From JBBRVP01 sp038246785 (GTDB lineage: Bacteria; Actinomycetota; Actinomycetes; Jiangellales; Jiangellaceae), in contig JBBRVP010000013.1 of assembly GCA_038246785.1 (NCBI GenBank), positions 1 to 64,000 on the forward strand: 64,000 nucleotides of DNA, in the 5' to 3' direction. The notes below the pieces were generated by a model that was not told the origin of the DNA, did not search any database, and worked only from the letters and a program-made list of their open reading frames with translations. How positions within the stretch are numbered: the stretch's first letter is position 1; every line of letters begins with the position of its first letter. Below, in pieces: positions 50,995 through 58,714 of the stretch. A program made the translations under genes and the position numbers.

Positions 50995-51860
50995 GCGCTG
51001 CCCGGCCGGACTGTCGGGCCGCTGACGCCCCGGACCCCGTCGAGGGCCCCACGCAGCCGAAGTCGCACGCGCGTCCAGTCCCGCCGGAGTGCGGCCGCGG
51101 CGACGAACTTGGCCGTGCGCACCAGCCACCAGAAGAGCTCCACCGGGGAGCGTCGGCCAAGCGCGATGAGCGCGTGATTGCGGGTCTGGTAATAGCCACG
51201 CCACGCCGATGCGGCACCCGAACCGCCCATGAGCAGCGACGTCGTCAACAGGTCTGTGGTGACCCACGTGCACCACCCGTAGTCTCGCGCCCGCAGGCAC
51301 AGGTCCACGTCCTCCAGCATCATGAACAGGTCCGAGCGCAGGACGCCGATCTCCCGCAACATCGCTGCGGACACCATGGTGGCGGACAGTGTCACGATGT
51401 CGGCCCGCACCGCGGCGGCGCCGGCCGGAGTGGGGCCCAGGGGCAGATGGCGACCCACCCATCGGGCACCCAGCACCTGCGGCACGCCGTCCTCGCCGTT
51501 CCGAGCACAGGCGAGCATGCCGGTGCGCGGCGGGAGTGCGGCCAGCAGGTCGATCTGGTGCTCGAGCGCTCTAGGAGCAGGGACGTCGTCGTCGTTGAGA
51601 ACCCAGAGCCAGTCGTGCCCACAGGCGAGCCCGACCTCCATGCCGGCGGCCCAGCCGCCCGCTGCGCCGGAGTTCGAGTCCATCGAGACCACGTGCACGG
51701 TGGGGAACTCGGCTCCGAGCATTGCCGCCGTCTCGTCGGTCGAGGCGTTGTCGACGACGACTACCTCGTCCAGGGGACGGCTCTGCGCTTGCAGCGCGGC
51801 CATGCTCTCCCGTAGCACGTCCACGCGGTTGTACGTGACCACGACAGCCGCGACCCGCAC
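50991..51860 (-). CDS. Glycosyltransferase family 2 (duplicated copy 1)
   Basis: A GT-A enzyme of about 289 residues starting VRVAAVVVTYNRVDVL. It has VVVDNASTDETAA, GAAGGWAAGMEVGL, the metal motif in WLWVLNDDDVP and MLEDVDLCLRARDYGW. GTG at 51860 is preferred to GTG 51881 because GGGGAGGGGGGA lies just upstream. The protein is closely similar to that of the gene at 52297, including YYQTRNHALI and the ending RVRLRLRGA-DGVRGVSG. The two are a tandem duplication. These resemble rhamnosyl/galactofuranosyl-type GT2 enzymes. The gene ends in a stop shared with the convergent GT4 gene. Confidence 0.87.
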   Translation of the reverse strand: MRVAAVVVTYNRVDVLRESMAALQAQSRPLDEVVVVDNASTDETAAMLGAEFPTVHVVSMDSNSGAAGGWAAGMEVGLACGHDWLWVLNDDDVPAPRALEHQIDLLAALPPRTGMLACARNGEDGVPQVLGARWVGRHLPLGPTPAGAAAVRADIVTLSATMVSAAMLREIGVLRSDLFMMLEDVDLCLRARDYGWCTWVTTDLLTTSLLMGGSGAASAWRGYYQTRNHALIALGRRSPVELFWWLVRTAKFVAAAALRRDWTRVRLRLRGALDGVRGVSGPTVRPGSA

Positions 51861-52190
51861 CGCTCCCCCCTCCCCGCTCACGCTGGGCCTCGCCGGCCCG
51901 GACCGACGAAGGACCGGGACGGCCCGTGGCGTCGAACACCCGGCTGCCGGCCCTTGACGGGAGGGGGGTCCGTCGGACCCGGCTCCGAACCCAGGACCAC
52001 GTCGCCCGGACCGACGAGGCGGTCATCACAGTAGGGGCGCCCGGCCGGGCACGCCTACGACGCTGGCGGCATCCGTAGTACGTGTGTCCGGATGTCTGTC
52101 ACCGCCCCTGGGCTCCTTCAGGTGGACGAGTCGCCCGCCGCGGAGGACGTCGTCTCGGCGCGCTCAAAGGCGGTCCTCGCAGGCGTGATC
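51861..52190. repeat. Copy 1 of a duplicated upstream region
   Basis: From about 51882 to 52190 this sequence aligns with about 53191-53502. Matching stretches include TACGACGCTGGCG, found at 52056 and again at 53371, and CGGAGGACG, found at 52141 and again at 53458. Together with the GT2 genes on one side and the PqqD-like sequences on the other, it is a direct duplication of about 1.3 kb. Apart from the broken PqqD fragment at 52122, the 436-base space between the two GT2 genes holds no gene. From 52230 to 52296 nothing was recognised. Confidence 0.75.
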
Positions 52191-52229
52191 GCCCACGCCA
52201 GGAGTATCGCTCCGCGGCTCGATGACTAG
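52122..52229 (+). pseudogene. Truncated PqqD-like gene fragment
   Basis: GTG at 52122 opens 35 codons. The first 22 or so (residues such as AAEDVVSARSKAVLAG) match the N-terminus of the PqqD-like protein at 53439 (APEDAVWARSEAVLAE). The rest diverges and ends at TAG 52227-52229, well short of the intact 101-residue copy. It is best read as a stump left after duplication and deletion. Confidence 0.65.
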
Positions 52230-52296
52230 GGCACATCGACACCAGGGTTCGGCTGCATTCACGGACGGCACAGGAGAGCGATGACCGGAGCCCGGA

Positions 52297-53169
52297 CTAG
52301 ATGCTGCCCGGCTGGACAGTGACTCCGCTCACTCCCCGGACGCCGTCGACGGCCCCCCGCAGTCGCAGCCGTACCCGCGTCCAGTCCCTTCGAAGCGCCG
52401 CAGCTACGACGAACTTCGACGTGCGGACGATCCACCACAAGATCTCAGGGGCGGATCTACGTGAGCGCACGATGAGAGCGTGGTTGCGGGTCTGGTAGTA
52501 GGACCGCCACGCTGCCGCCGCGTCCGTGCCTCCACCCATGCCGAGGGCGGTCACGAGGACTTCGGGTGTCGCGTACAACAACCACCCGGCGGAGCGGGCG
52601 CGTAGACAGAGATCAAGATCTTCGCACATCATGAAAAGGTCGGCACGCGGGAGGCCGATCTCGTGCGTCATGGCGGCGGACAACAACGTGCCTCCGAAGG
52701 TGACGACATCGAGAGCCACCGGTCGCGCCGTTAAGCCTGGATTCGGAACGTCTCGTACCCGGTGATGCCATGTTCCACCGATGGCCCAGGGCCGGCCTTC
52801 CTCATCGAGCCGGCCGGAAGCCAGCATCCCGGTCTTGGAGGGGAGGGACCCGAGCGCTTGAAGTAGTACCGCCAGGGCGCCCGGCAGCGGAGTGTCGTCG
52901 TCGTTGAGGACCCAGATCCAGTCGTGACCGCTTCGAACGGCGCTCTCGATGCCAGCGGCGAACCCTCCTGCCGCCCCAGTGTTGGTGGGCAGCCGCACCA
53001 CGGTGACGTCCGGGAAGCTCTGGTCCAGCACGCTAGCGGTGTGATCGGCGGACGCGTTGTCGACGACGATCACCTCGTCAACCGGACGGGACTGGGCCTG
53101 TAGCGCCTCGATGCAGGGACGAAGTACCTCGGCTCGGTTGTATGTGACGACGACTGCGGCAACCCGCAC
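52297..53169 (-). CDS. Glycosyltransferase family 2 (duplicated copy 2)
   Basis: A protein of about 290 residues, paralogous to that of the gene at 50991. It has VRVAAVVVTYNRAEVL, VIVVDNASADHTAS, GAAGGFAAGIESAV, WIWVLNDDDTP and MCEDLDLCLRARSAGW. GTG at 53169 has GGAGGGGGA just upstream and was preferred to GTG 53190. Third-position GC looks lower than in copy 1, so the copies have diverged or one may have been acquired. It probably transfers a different or successive sugar. Confidence 0.87.
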   Translation of the reverse strand: MRVAAVVVTYNRAEVLRPCIEALQAQSRPVDEVIVVDNASADHTASVLDQSFPDVTVVRLPTNTGAAGGFAAGIESAVRSGHDWIWVLNDDDTPLPGALAVLLQALGSLPSKTGMLASGRLDEEGRPWAIGGTWHHRVRDVPNPGLTARPVALDVVTFGGTLLSAAMTHEIGLPRADLFMMCEDLDLCLRARSAGWLLYATPEVLVTALGMGGGTDAAAAWRSYYQTRNHALIVRSRRSAPEILWWIVRTSKFVVAAALRRDWTRVRLRLRGAVDGVRGVSGVTVQPGSI

Positions 53170-53438
53170 TACTCCCCCTCCAAGCTCCACCGACAGACTG
53201 AGTCACCGGCCCGGGCCGACGAGAAGGCCCGGGACGGCGCCCACAGCATCGAACGCCACGATCAGCCGGCCCCGACAGGAGGGCTCCGGCAGAGACCGCT
53301 CCGACCCGGACCCCGTCGCCCTGACCGACGAACCGGTCCTCACGGTAACGGGGCCCCCGTCCGGGACGCGTACGACGCTGGCGCCAGCCCTGCTACGTGA
53401 GCCCGAAGATCCGTTGCAGGGACGCCTACGCTCACCCG

Positions 53439-53744
53439 ATGGACGCCGCAGCCGCGCCGGAGGACGCCGTCTGGGCGCGCTCAGAGGCGGTCCTCGCCGA
53501 GGCACTCGACCCGGAGCTCGTGCTGTTCGACCTCGACCGCCGGGACCTCCACCGGCTCAACGCATCAGCAGCCGCGGTGTGGCGAAGCCTCGACGGACGC
53601 TCCACGGTCACCGACCTTGCGGCGTCGCTCGCCATGCGCCTGGGCGTGCCGCTGGAGCAAGTGCTCCGGGACACCCTTCCCCTGCTGGAGCGGCTCGCTG
53701 ACGCGGGGCTCGTCGTGCGCGTGGGCACCGGCTCGGTCAGCTGA
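53439..53744 (+). CDS. PqqD-family protein (second, intact copy)
   Basis: A 101-residue small protein with a PqqD-like fold. The pattern is LVLFDLDRRDLHRLNASAAAVWRSLDGRSTVTDLA, then a helix pair with LRDTLPLLERLADAGLV. ATG at 53439 was chosen because the broken copy at 52122 aligns from this codon; a GTG at 53397 would add 14 residues. No neighbouring radical SAM enzyme or precursor peptide is evident. The last eight bases overlap the convergent Rieske gene. Confidence 0.75.
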   Translation: MDAAAAPEDAVWARSEAVLAEALDPELVLFDLDRRDLHRLNASAAAVWRSLDGRSTVTDLAASLAMRLGVPLEQVLRDTLPLLERLADAGLVVRVGTGSVS

Positions 53745-54237
53745 GCATGACCTCTCCCCCACTCACCGTAACCGGCTCCTCGGTGAGGCCGGTCGGGGCC
53801 GGGCCCCCCGTGCGCGATCCGTCGACGATCGAGAAGGTGCTGCCATGGCACGGGCAGGTGATCGTCGCGCCCTGCACCATCGAGACCGCGCAGCCCTGAT
53901 GCGGGCAGCGCGTGCTGAACCCCCTGAACTCGCCCTTGGTCGGCTGGGTCACGACGACCGCAGCGGAGGCGAAGATGGTGCCGCTGCCGACCGGGACGTC
54001 CGCCGCCTTGCCGAGCACCTCGCCTCCTCCCCCGCCATCGGCGCCCGGCGCAGTCGATTCGGCCCCACCGACGGCCGGCGCCGAACTCGCAGCCGCCACG
54101 CCGTCCCCGGAGCTCCCGCAGGCGGCAAGCACCCCACCAGCCCCGATGAGCCCGGCGCCGAGCAGCACGGTGCGGCGGGACGTCGCACGCGCCTCGTCGT
54201 CAGGTGCGTGATCGAGGTCGGTCAGGCGTTGGGTCAC
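53737..54237 (-). CDS. Rieske [2Fe-2S] protein, Tat-exported
   Basis: A 166-residue protein. A twin-arginine leader SRRTVLLGAGLIGAGG is followed by a lipobox-like LAAC at about residue 40. An Ala/Gly-rich linker comes next. The Rieske domain carries the cluster ligands in CPHQGC and CPCHGS. It probably acts outside the membrane as an electron-transfer lipoprotein; its partner is unknown. The gene lies just downstream of uvrA on the same strand, as in several other actinobacteria (from general knowledge). GTG at 54237 is the start. Confidence 0.88.
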   Translation of the reverse strand: MTQRLTDLDHAPDDEARATSRRTVLLGAGLIGAGGVLAACGSSGDGVAAASSAPAVGGAESTAPGADGGGGGEVLGKAADVPVGSGTIFASAAVVVTQPTKGEFRGFSTRCPHQGCAVSMVQGATITCPCHGSTFSIVDGSRTGGPAPTGLTEEPVTVSGGEVMLS

Positions 54238-54324
54238 AGCAGCCTCCGAGGCGGGCAGACGGTGCGGCGTGGGTGGTCTGGTCGTCCGGGCAACGGACGA
54301 GGCGGTCGCCTGGTTCGAAACCGC

Positions 54325-57231
54325 TCAGCCGGTTCGAGCCACCCGGCGGCCCGCGGAGCGCGCGCGGGGACGCCGGGCGGGCGCCTGCACCTGACCGGCC
54401 AGGGCGTGGCGGAGGAACGCACCGGTGTGGCTGCCGACCGCGTGAGCCACCTGCTCGGGGGTGCCTTCGGCGACCAGCCGGCCGCCGCCGGTGCCGCCCT
54501 CCGGGCCCAGGTCGAGCACCCAGTCGGCGGTCTTGACGACGTCGAGGTTGTGCTCGATCACCACGACCGTGTTGCCCTTGTCGACCAGCCCTTGCAGCAC
54601 CTCCACGAGCCGGCGCACGTCCTCGAAGTGCAGGCCGGTGGTGGGCTCGTCGAGGACGTAGACGGTGCGGCCGGTGGAGCGCTTCTGCAGCTCGGAGGCG
54701 AGCTTGACCCGCTGCGCCTCGCCGCCGGACAGGGTGGGTGCCGGCTGGCCGAGCCGCACGTAGCCGAGCCCGACGTCGACAAGGGTGCGGAGGTGCCGCG
54801 CGATGCGTTCGATCGGGGCGAAGAACTCGAGCCCCTCCTCGATCGACATGGCGAGGACCTCCGAGACCGTGCGGGCCTTGTAGTGGACCTCGAGGGTCTC
54901 CCGGTTGTAGCGGGCCCCGTGGCACACCTCGCACGGCACGTAGACGTCGGGCAGGAAGTTCATCTCGATCTTGATGGTGCCGTCGCCCTGGCAGTTCTCG
55001 CAGCGGCCGCCCTTGACGTTGAAGGAGAAGCGGCCGGGCTGGTAGCCACGGACCTTGGCCTCCTCGGTCTCGGCGAACAACTTGCGGATCGAGTCGAAGA
55101 CGCCGGTGTAGGTGGCCGGGTTGCTCCGTGGCGTGCGGCCGATCGGCGACTGGTCGACATGGACGACCTTGTCGACTGCGTCGAGCCCCTTGATCCGGGT
55201 GTGCCGGCCGGGCACCGCGCGGGCGCCGTGCATCTCGCGGGCCAGGCTCGTGTAGAGGATGTCGTTGACGAGCGTGGACTTGCCGGACCCGCTCACCCCG
55301 GTGACGGCGATCAGGCAGCCCAGGGGGAACGACACCGTCACGTCCCGCAGGTTGTGCTCGCGCGCCCCCACGACGGTGAGGGCCTTGCCGCGCTGTGGCG
55401 GCCGCCGGACGAGCGGCATCGGGATGCTCCGGCGCCGTGACAGGTAGGCGCCGGTGAGCGAGTGTTCGTCGGCCAGCAGGCCCGCGAGATCGCCGGAGTG
55501 GACGATCTGGCCGCCGTGCTCCCCCGCCCCGGGACCAATGTCGACGACCCAGTCGGCGGTGCGGATCGTCTCCTCGTCATGCTCGACCACGATCAGGGTG
55601 TTGCCGAGGTCGCGCAGCCGGACGAGCGTCTCGATGAGCCTCCGGTTGTCGCGCTGGTGCAGCCCGATCGAGGGCTCGTCGAGGACGTAGAGCACCCCGA
55701 CCAAACCGGAGCCGATCTGGGTGGCCAGTCGGATGCGCTGCGCCTCACCGCCGGCGAGGGTCGCCGCGGGACGCTCCAGCGAGAGGTAGTCCAGGCCGAC
55801 GTCGACGAGGAAGCGCAGCCGCTCGTTGACCTCCTTGAGCACCCGGGCCGCGATCTGCGCGTCGCGGTCGCTGAGCTCGAGCCGGGCGAGCAGATCCGCG
55901 CACTCGCCGATCGGCAGGCCGGCCACCTCCGCGATCGACCGGCCGCCGACGGTGACCGCCAGCGACACCGGCTTGAGCCGCGACCCGCGGCAGGCCGGGC
56001 AGGGCACCTCGCGCATGAAGCCCTCGAAGCGCTCCCGGCTGGTGTCGGACTCCGCCTCCGCGTGGCGACGCTCGATGTAGGGCACGACGCCCTCGAACGC
56101 GGTGTAGTAGGCGCGCTCGCGGCCGTAGCGGTTGCGGTAGCGGACGTGCACCTGGCTGCCGTGGCCGTGCAACAGCGCCTTCTGCGCAGTCGTGGGAAGC
56201 CGCTCCCACGGCACGTCGGTGCGGAAGCCGAGGGTCTCGGCGAGGGCGTTGACGAGCCGTCCGAAGTAGTCGGCGGTGTGCGCCGAGCTCCACGGCGAGA
56301 GCGCGCCATCGTCCAGGCTGCGCGCCGGGTCGGGCACCACCAGCTCGGGGTCGACCTCCCGGCGCGTGCCGAGGCCGGTGCACTCCGGGCAGGCGCCGAA
56401 CGGGGAGTTGAACGAGAACGAACGCGGCTCGAGCTCCTCGAAGGAGATGTCGTCGTCGGGACAGTAGAGGTGCTCGGAGAACGAGCGCTCCCGCTCCGCG
56501 TCGTCGTCGGGTAGGTCGACGAGATCCAGCGTCACGAGGCCGCCAGACAGCCGCAGCGCGGTCTCGACGGAGTCGGTGAGCCGCCGCTTGGCCGAGGCCT
56601 TGACGGTGAGCCGGTCGACGACGACCTCGACGGTGTGCTTCTCCTGCTTCTTCAGCGGCGGCACCTCGGTCAGCGGGTGCACCTGCCCGTCGACCCGCGC
56701 CCGTGCGTAGCCCTGGGCGGCGAGAGAGCGGAACAGGTCGGCGTACTCGCCCTTGCGAGCCCGCACCACCGGCGCCAGCACCTGGAAGCGGGTGCCCTCG
56801 TCGAGCTCTAGGACCCGGTCGACGATCGTCTGCGGTGACTGGCGGCCGATCGGGCGGCCGCAGGCCGGGCAGTGCGGCTGGCCGATGCGCGCGTAGAGCA
56901 GCCGCAGGTAGTCGTAGACCTCGGTGATCGTGCCAACCGTCGAGCGCGGGTTGCGGCTGGTCGCCTTCTGGTCGATCGACACCGCCGGCGACAGGCCCTC
57001 GATGAAGTCGACGTCCGGCTTGTCCAGCTGGCCCAGGAACTGCCGAGCGTAGGCGGACAATGACTCTACGTAGCGGCGCTGTCCCTCGGCGAAGATCGTG
57101 TCGAAGGCCAGGCTGGACTTGCCCGAGCCGGAAAGCCCGGTGAAGACGATCAGCGCGTCGCGCGGCAGGTCGAGCGAGACGTCCTTGAGGTTGTGTTCGC
57201 GCGCGCCACGGACGATGAGGCGGTCGGCCAC
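54325..57231 (-). CDS. uvrA: Excinuclease ABC subunit A
   Basis: A protein of about 968 residues, the damage-recognition ATPase of nucleotide excision repair. It has two ABC ATPase halves: Walker A GLSGSGKSS at the start and GVSGSGKST in the second half. There are two ABC signatures with LAGGEAQRIRLA and LSGGEAQRVKLA. Zinc-finger Cys pairs include CPAC, CPECTGLG, CPACRGS and CENCQGDG. GTG at 57231 was chosen because the family starts ADRLIVRGAREHNL and GGAG lies just upstream; GTG 57249 would add six residues. Confidence 0.97.
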   Translation of the reverse strand: MADRLIVRGAREHNLKDVSLDLPRDALIVFTGLSGSGKSSLAFDTIFAEGQRRYVESLSAYARQFLGQLDKPDVDFIEGLSPAVSIDQKATSRNPRSTVGTITEVYDYLRLLYARIGQPHCPACGRPIGRQSPQTIVDRVLELDEGTRFQVLAPVVRARKGEYADLFRSLAAQGYARARVDGQVHPLTEVPPLKKQEKHTVEVVVDRLTVKASAKRRLTDSVETALRLSGGLVTLDLVDLPDDDAERERSFSEHLYCPDDDISFEELEPRSFSFNSPFGACPECTGLGTRREVDPELVVPDPARSLDDGALSPWSSAHTADYFGRLVNALAETLGFRTDVPWERLPTTAQKALLHGHGSQVHVRYRNRYGRERAYYTAFEGVVPYIERRHAEAESDTSRERFEGFMREVPCPACRGSRLKPVSLAVTVGGRSIAEVAGLPIGECADLLARLELSDRDAQIAARVLKEVNERLRFLVDVGLDYLSLERPAATLAGGEAQRIRLATQIGSGLVGVLYVLDEPSIGLHQRDNRRLIETLVRLRDLGNTLIVVEHDEETIRTADWVVDIGPGAGEHGGQIVHSGDLAGLLADEHSLTGAYLSRRRSIPMPLVRRPPQRGKALTVVGAREHNLRDVTVSFPLGCLIAVTGVSGSGKSTLVNDILYTSLAREMHGARAVPGRHTRIKGLDAVDKVVHVDQSPIGRTPRSNPATYTGVFDSIRKLFAETEEAKVRGYQPGRFSFNVKGGRCENCQGDGTIKIEMNFLPDVYVPCEVCHGARYNRETLEVHYKARTVSEVLAMSIEEGLEFFAPIERIARHLRTLVDVGLGYVRLGQPAPTLSGGEAQRVKLASELQKRSTGRTVYVLDEPTTGLHFEDVRRLVEVLQGLVDKGNTVVVIEHNLDVVKTADWVLDLGPEGGTGGGRLVAEGTPEQVAHAVGSHTGAFLRHALAGQVQAPARRPRARSAGRRVARTG

Positions 57232-57300
57232 TGGGCTCCAGTCTTGCACGCGGGCAGGGCGGCGCCGAGTCCCTTGTCGTCCGGGGCCGGCGTGCCCATG

Positions 57301-57801
57301 CTAGGTGGCCCCACCGACAGGTATTCTCCCCGGCCGCGAGAACGCTGGAGGCGACCCAGCGCTGTCTCGTACCAGGCGGCGCAGTTCCGCTTCGTCCGTC
57401 ACGTACTCGTCGGGGTCGTACGCCTCGCTGCACAGGACGAGCAGGGCGCTGTTGGGTTCGAGGTAGGTCTGCGTCGCCCACGTGAGCGGCGGCACGTGAA
57501 AGCCATGCGCGTCATCCTCCAGGAGGGTGAGACCGGCCCCTGCGCGGCCCCAGGTCTCCACTACGAGCCTTCCGGACAGGCACACCAGCAGCTGCTCGCA
57601 GCTCCGGTGAGCGTGGTGGCCTCGTACCTCGCCGGCCGGGACGCCGTGAACGAGGAAGAAGCGCCTGACCTCGAATGGCAGGCCGACGCCCAGCTCTCCG
57701 ACGACCAGCCGACCGCGCGGCTGGTCGTGCACTCCCAGTCCGAGGAGGCGCGGACGGGGCACGGTCGTCGGGGGCCGGTTGGCAGCTGGCGCCCTGGTCA
57801 T
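57301..57801 (-). CDS. FdtA/WxcM-type sugar 3,4-ketoisomerase (cupin)
   Basis: A 166-residue cupin resembling dTDP-4-keto-6-deoxyglucose 3,4-ketoisomerase. It has VRRFFLVHGVPAGEVRGHHAHRSCEQLLV, with the His pair of the active site, then VCLSGRLVVET and HVPPLTWATQTYLEPNSALLVL. The ending YDPDEYVTDEAELRRLV is the family's typical C-terminus. Its product would be a 3-keto sugar, normally aminated at C3 next. ATG at 57801 overlaps the glycosyltransferase stop (ATGA). Confidence 0.9.
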   Translation of the reverse strand: MTRAPAANRPPTTVPRPRLLGLGVHDQPRGRLVVGELGVGLPFEVRRFFLVHGVPAGEVRGHHAHRSCEQLLVCLSGRLVVETWGRAGAGLTLLEDDAHGFHVPPLTWATQTYLEPNSALLVLCSEAYDPDEYVTDEAELRRLVRDSAGSPPAFSRPGRIPVGGAT

Positions 57802-58679
57802 GCGGCCTGCCGGGGGCGCCGGTTGTCGAGCAGCCACCTCGCGGTGCCCGCACGCCGGCCCCAGAAGAGCGCCGCCTTGGCCAAGTCGCCACGGCTTCGG
57901 GTCGCCAGCACCAGCCGGGTACCACCGGCGAGCCCGGTGACTCGTGGACGGAGAGCCTCCACCGCTGCGTCGTCGGGGTACGTCGAGCGTAGGTGCTCGT
58001 AGAGCACCGCCCCGGCCATGGCGTAGGCGCGACCCTGCCGGTAGTTCTCCCGCACTCCCGACCGGAGGCGGTAGTGGACTACCGCTTCCGGCACGAACGC
58101 CCAGCGGCATCCGCGGCGATGGAGCAGGTAGCCGAGGCCAACGTCCTCGGCTCCTCTGCGCGTGACCTGCGGGAACCCGCCGACCTCGGCAAAGACGTCG
58201 GCCCGGACGCCAAGCGCGCAGCCATAGGACCAGGTGAACGGCGACCTCGCAAGCCCACGCTCCTGGATCATCGGGCCTCGCGCCCGCCGAGCCGCCGGCG
58301 GGTTGCCGGACGTGTCCATGCGGGCGCCCACCGCCTCGGCGTGCATCAGCGCCTCCGTCATCGTGCGGACGTACCCTGGCGACACGCGGTCGTCCTGGTC
58401 CAGGAAGAGCAACACGTCCGCACTCGCCGCGGCAGCGCCGGCGTTGCGAGCGGGTCCGATACCGGGTTCAGGTGCGTCGACCAGGCGCAAGTCCAGGCCC
58501 AGCCGATCGGCCACGTTGCGGGCGAGGTGCGGAGTTCCGTCGCTCGATCCGTTGTCTGCCACGACCACCTCGAAGGCGGCGACGTCTTGCTGCGCAAGTG
58601 ACCTCAGTTGCGCCGCGAGCGTCTGCACGCCGTCGTAGGTCGGGATGACGACAGTCGCGATCGGCCTCACCGGTGTCAT
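57798..58679 (-). CDS. Glycosyltransferase family 2
   Basis: A 293-residue GT-A enzyme. It has TVVIPTYDGVQTL, VVVADNGSSDGT, GIGPARNAGAAAASADVLLFLDQDDRV, and GGFPQVTRRGAEDVGLGYLLHRRG. ATG at 58679 has GAGGGGGAGCC directly upstream. It overlaps the downstream FdtA-like gene and lies 35 bases after the ABC exporter gene, in one minus-strand operon. Confidence 0.9.
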   Translation of the reverse strand: MTPVRPIATVVIPTYDGVQTLAAQLRSLAQQDVAAFEVVVADNGSSDGTPHLARNVADRLGLDLRLVDAPEPGIGPARNAGAAAASADVLLFLDQDDRVSPGYVRTMTEALMHAEAVGARMDTSGNPPAARRARGPMIQERGLARSPFTWSYGCALGVRADVFAEVGGFPQVTRRGAEDVGLGYLLHRRGCRWAFVPEAVVHYRLRSGVRENYRQGRAYAMAGAVLYEHLRSTYPDDAAVEALRPRVTGLAGGTRLVLATRSRGDLAKAALFWGRRAGTARWLLDNRRPRQAA

Positions 58680-58714
58680 GGCTCCCCCTCCACGCGTTTG
58701 TTCGGAGCCGCGCG

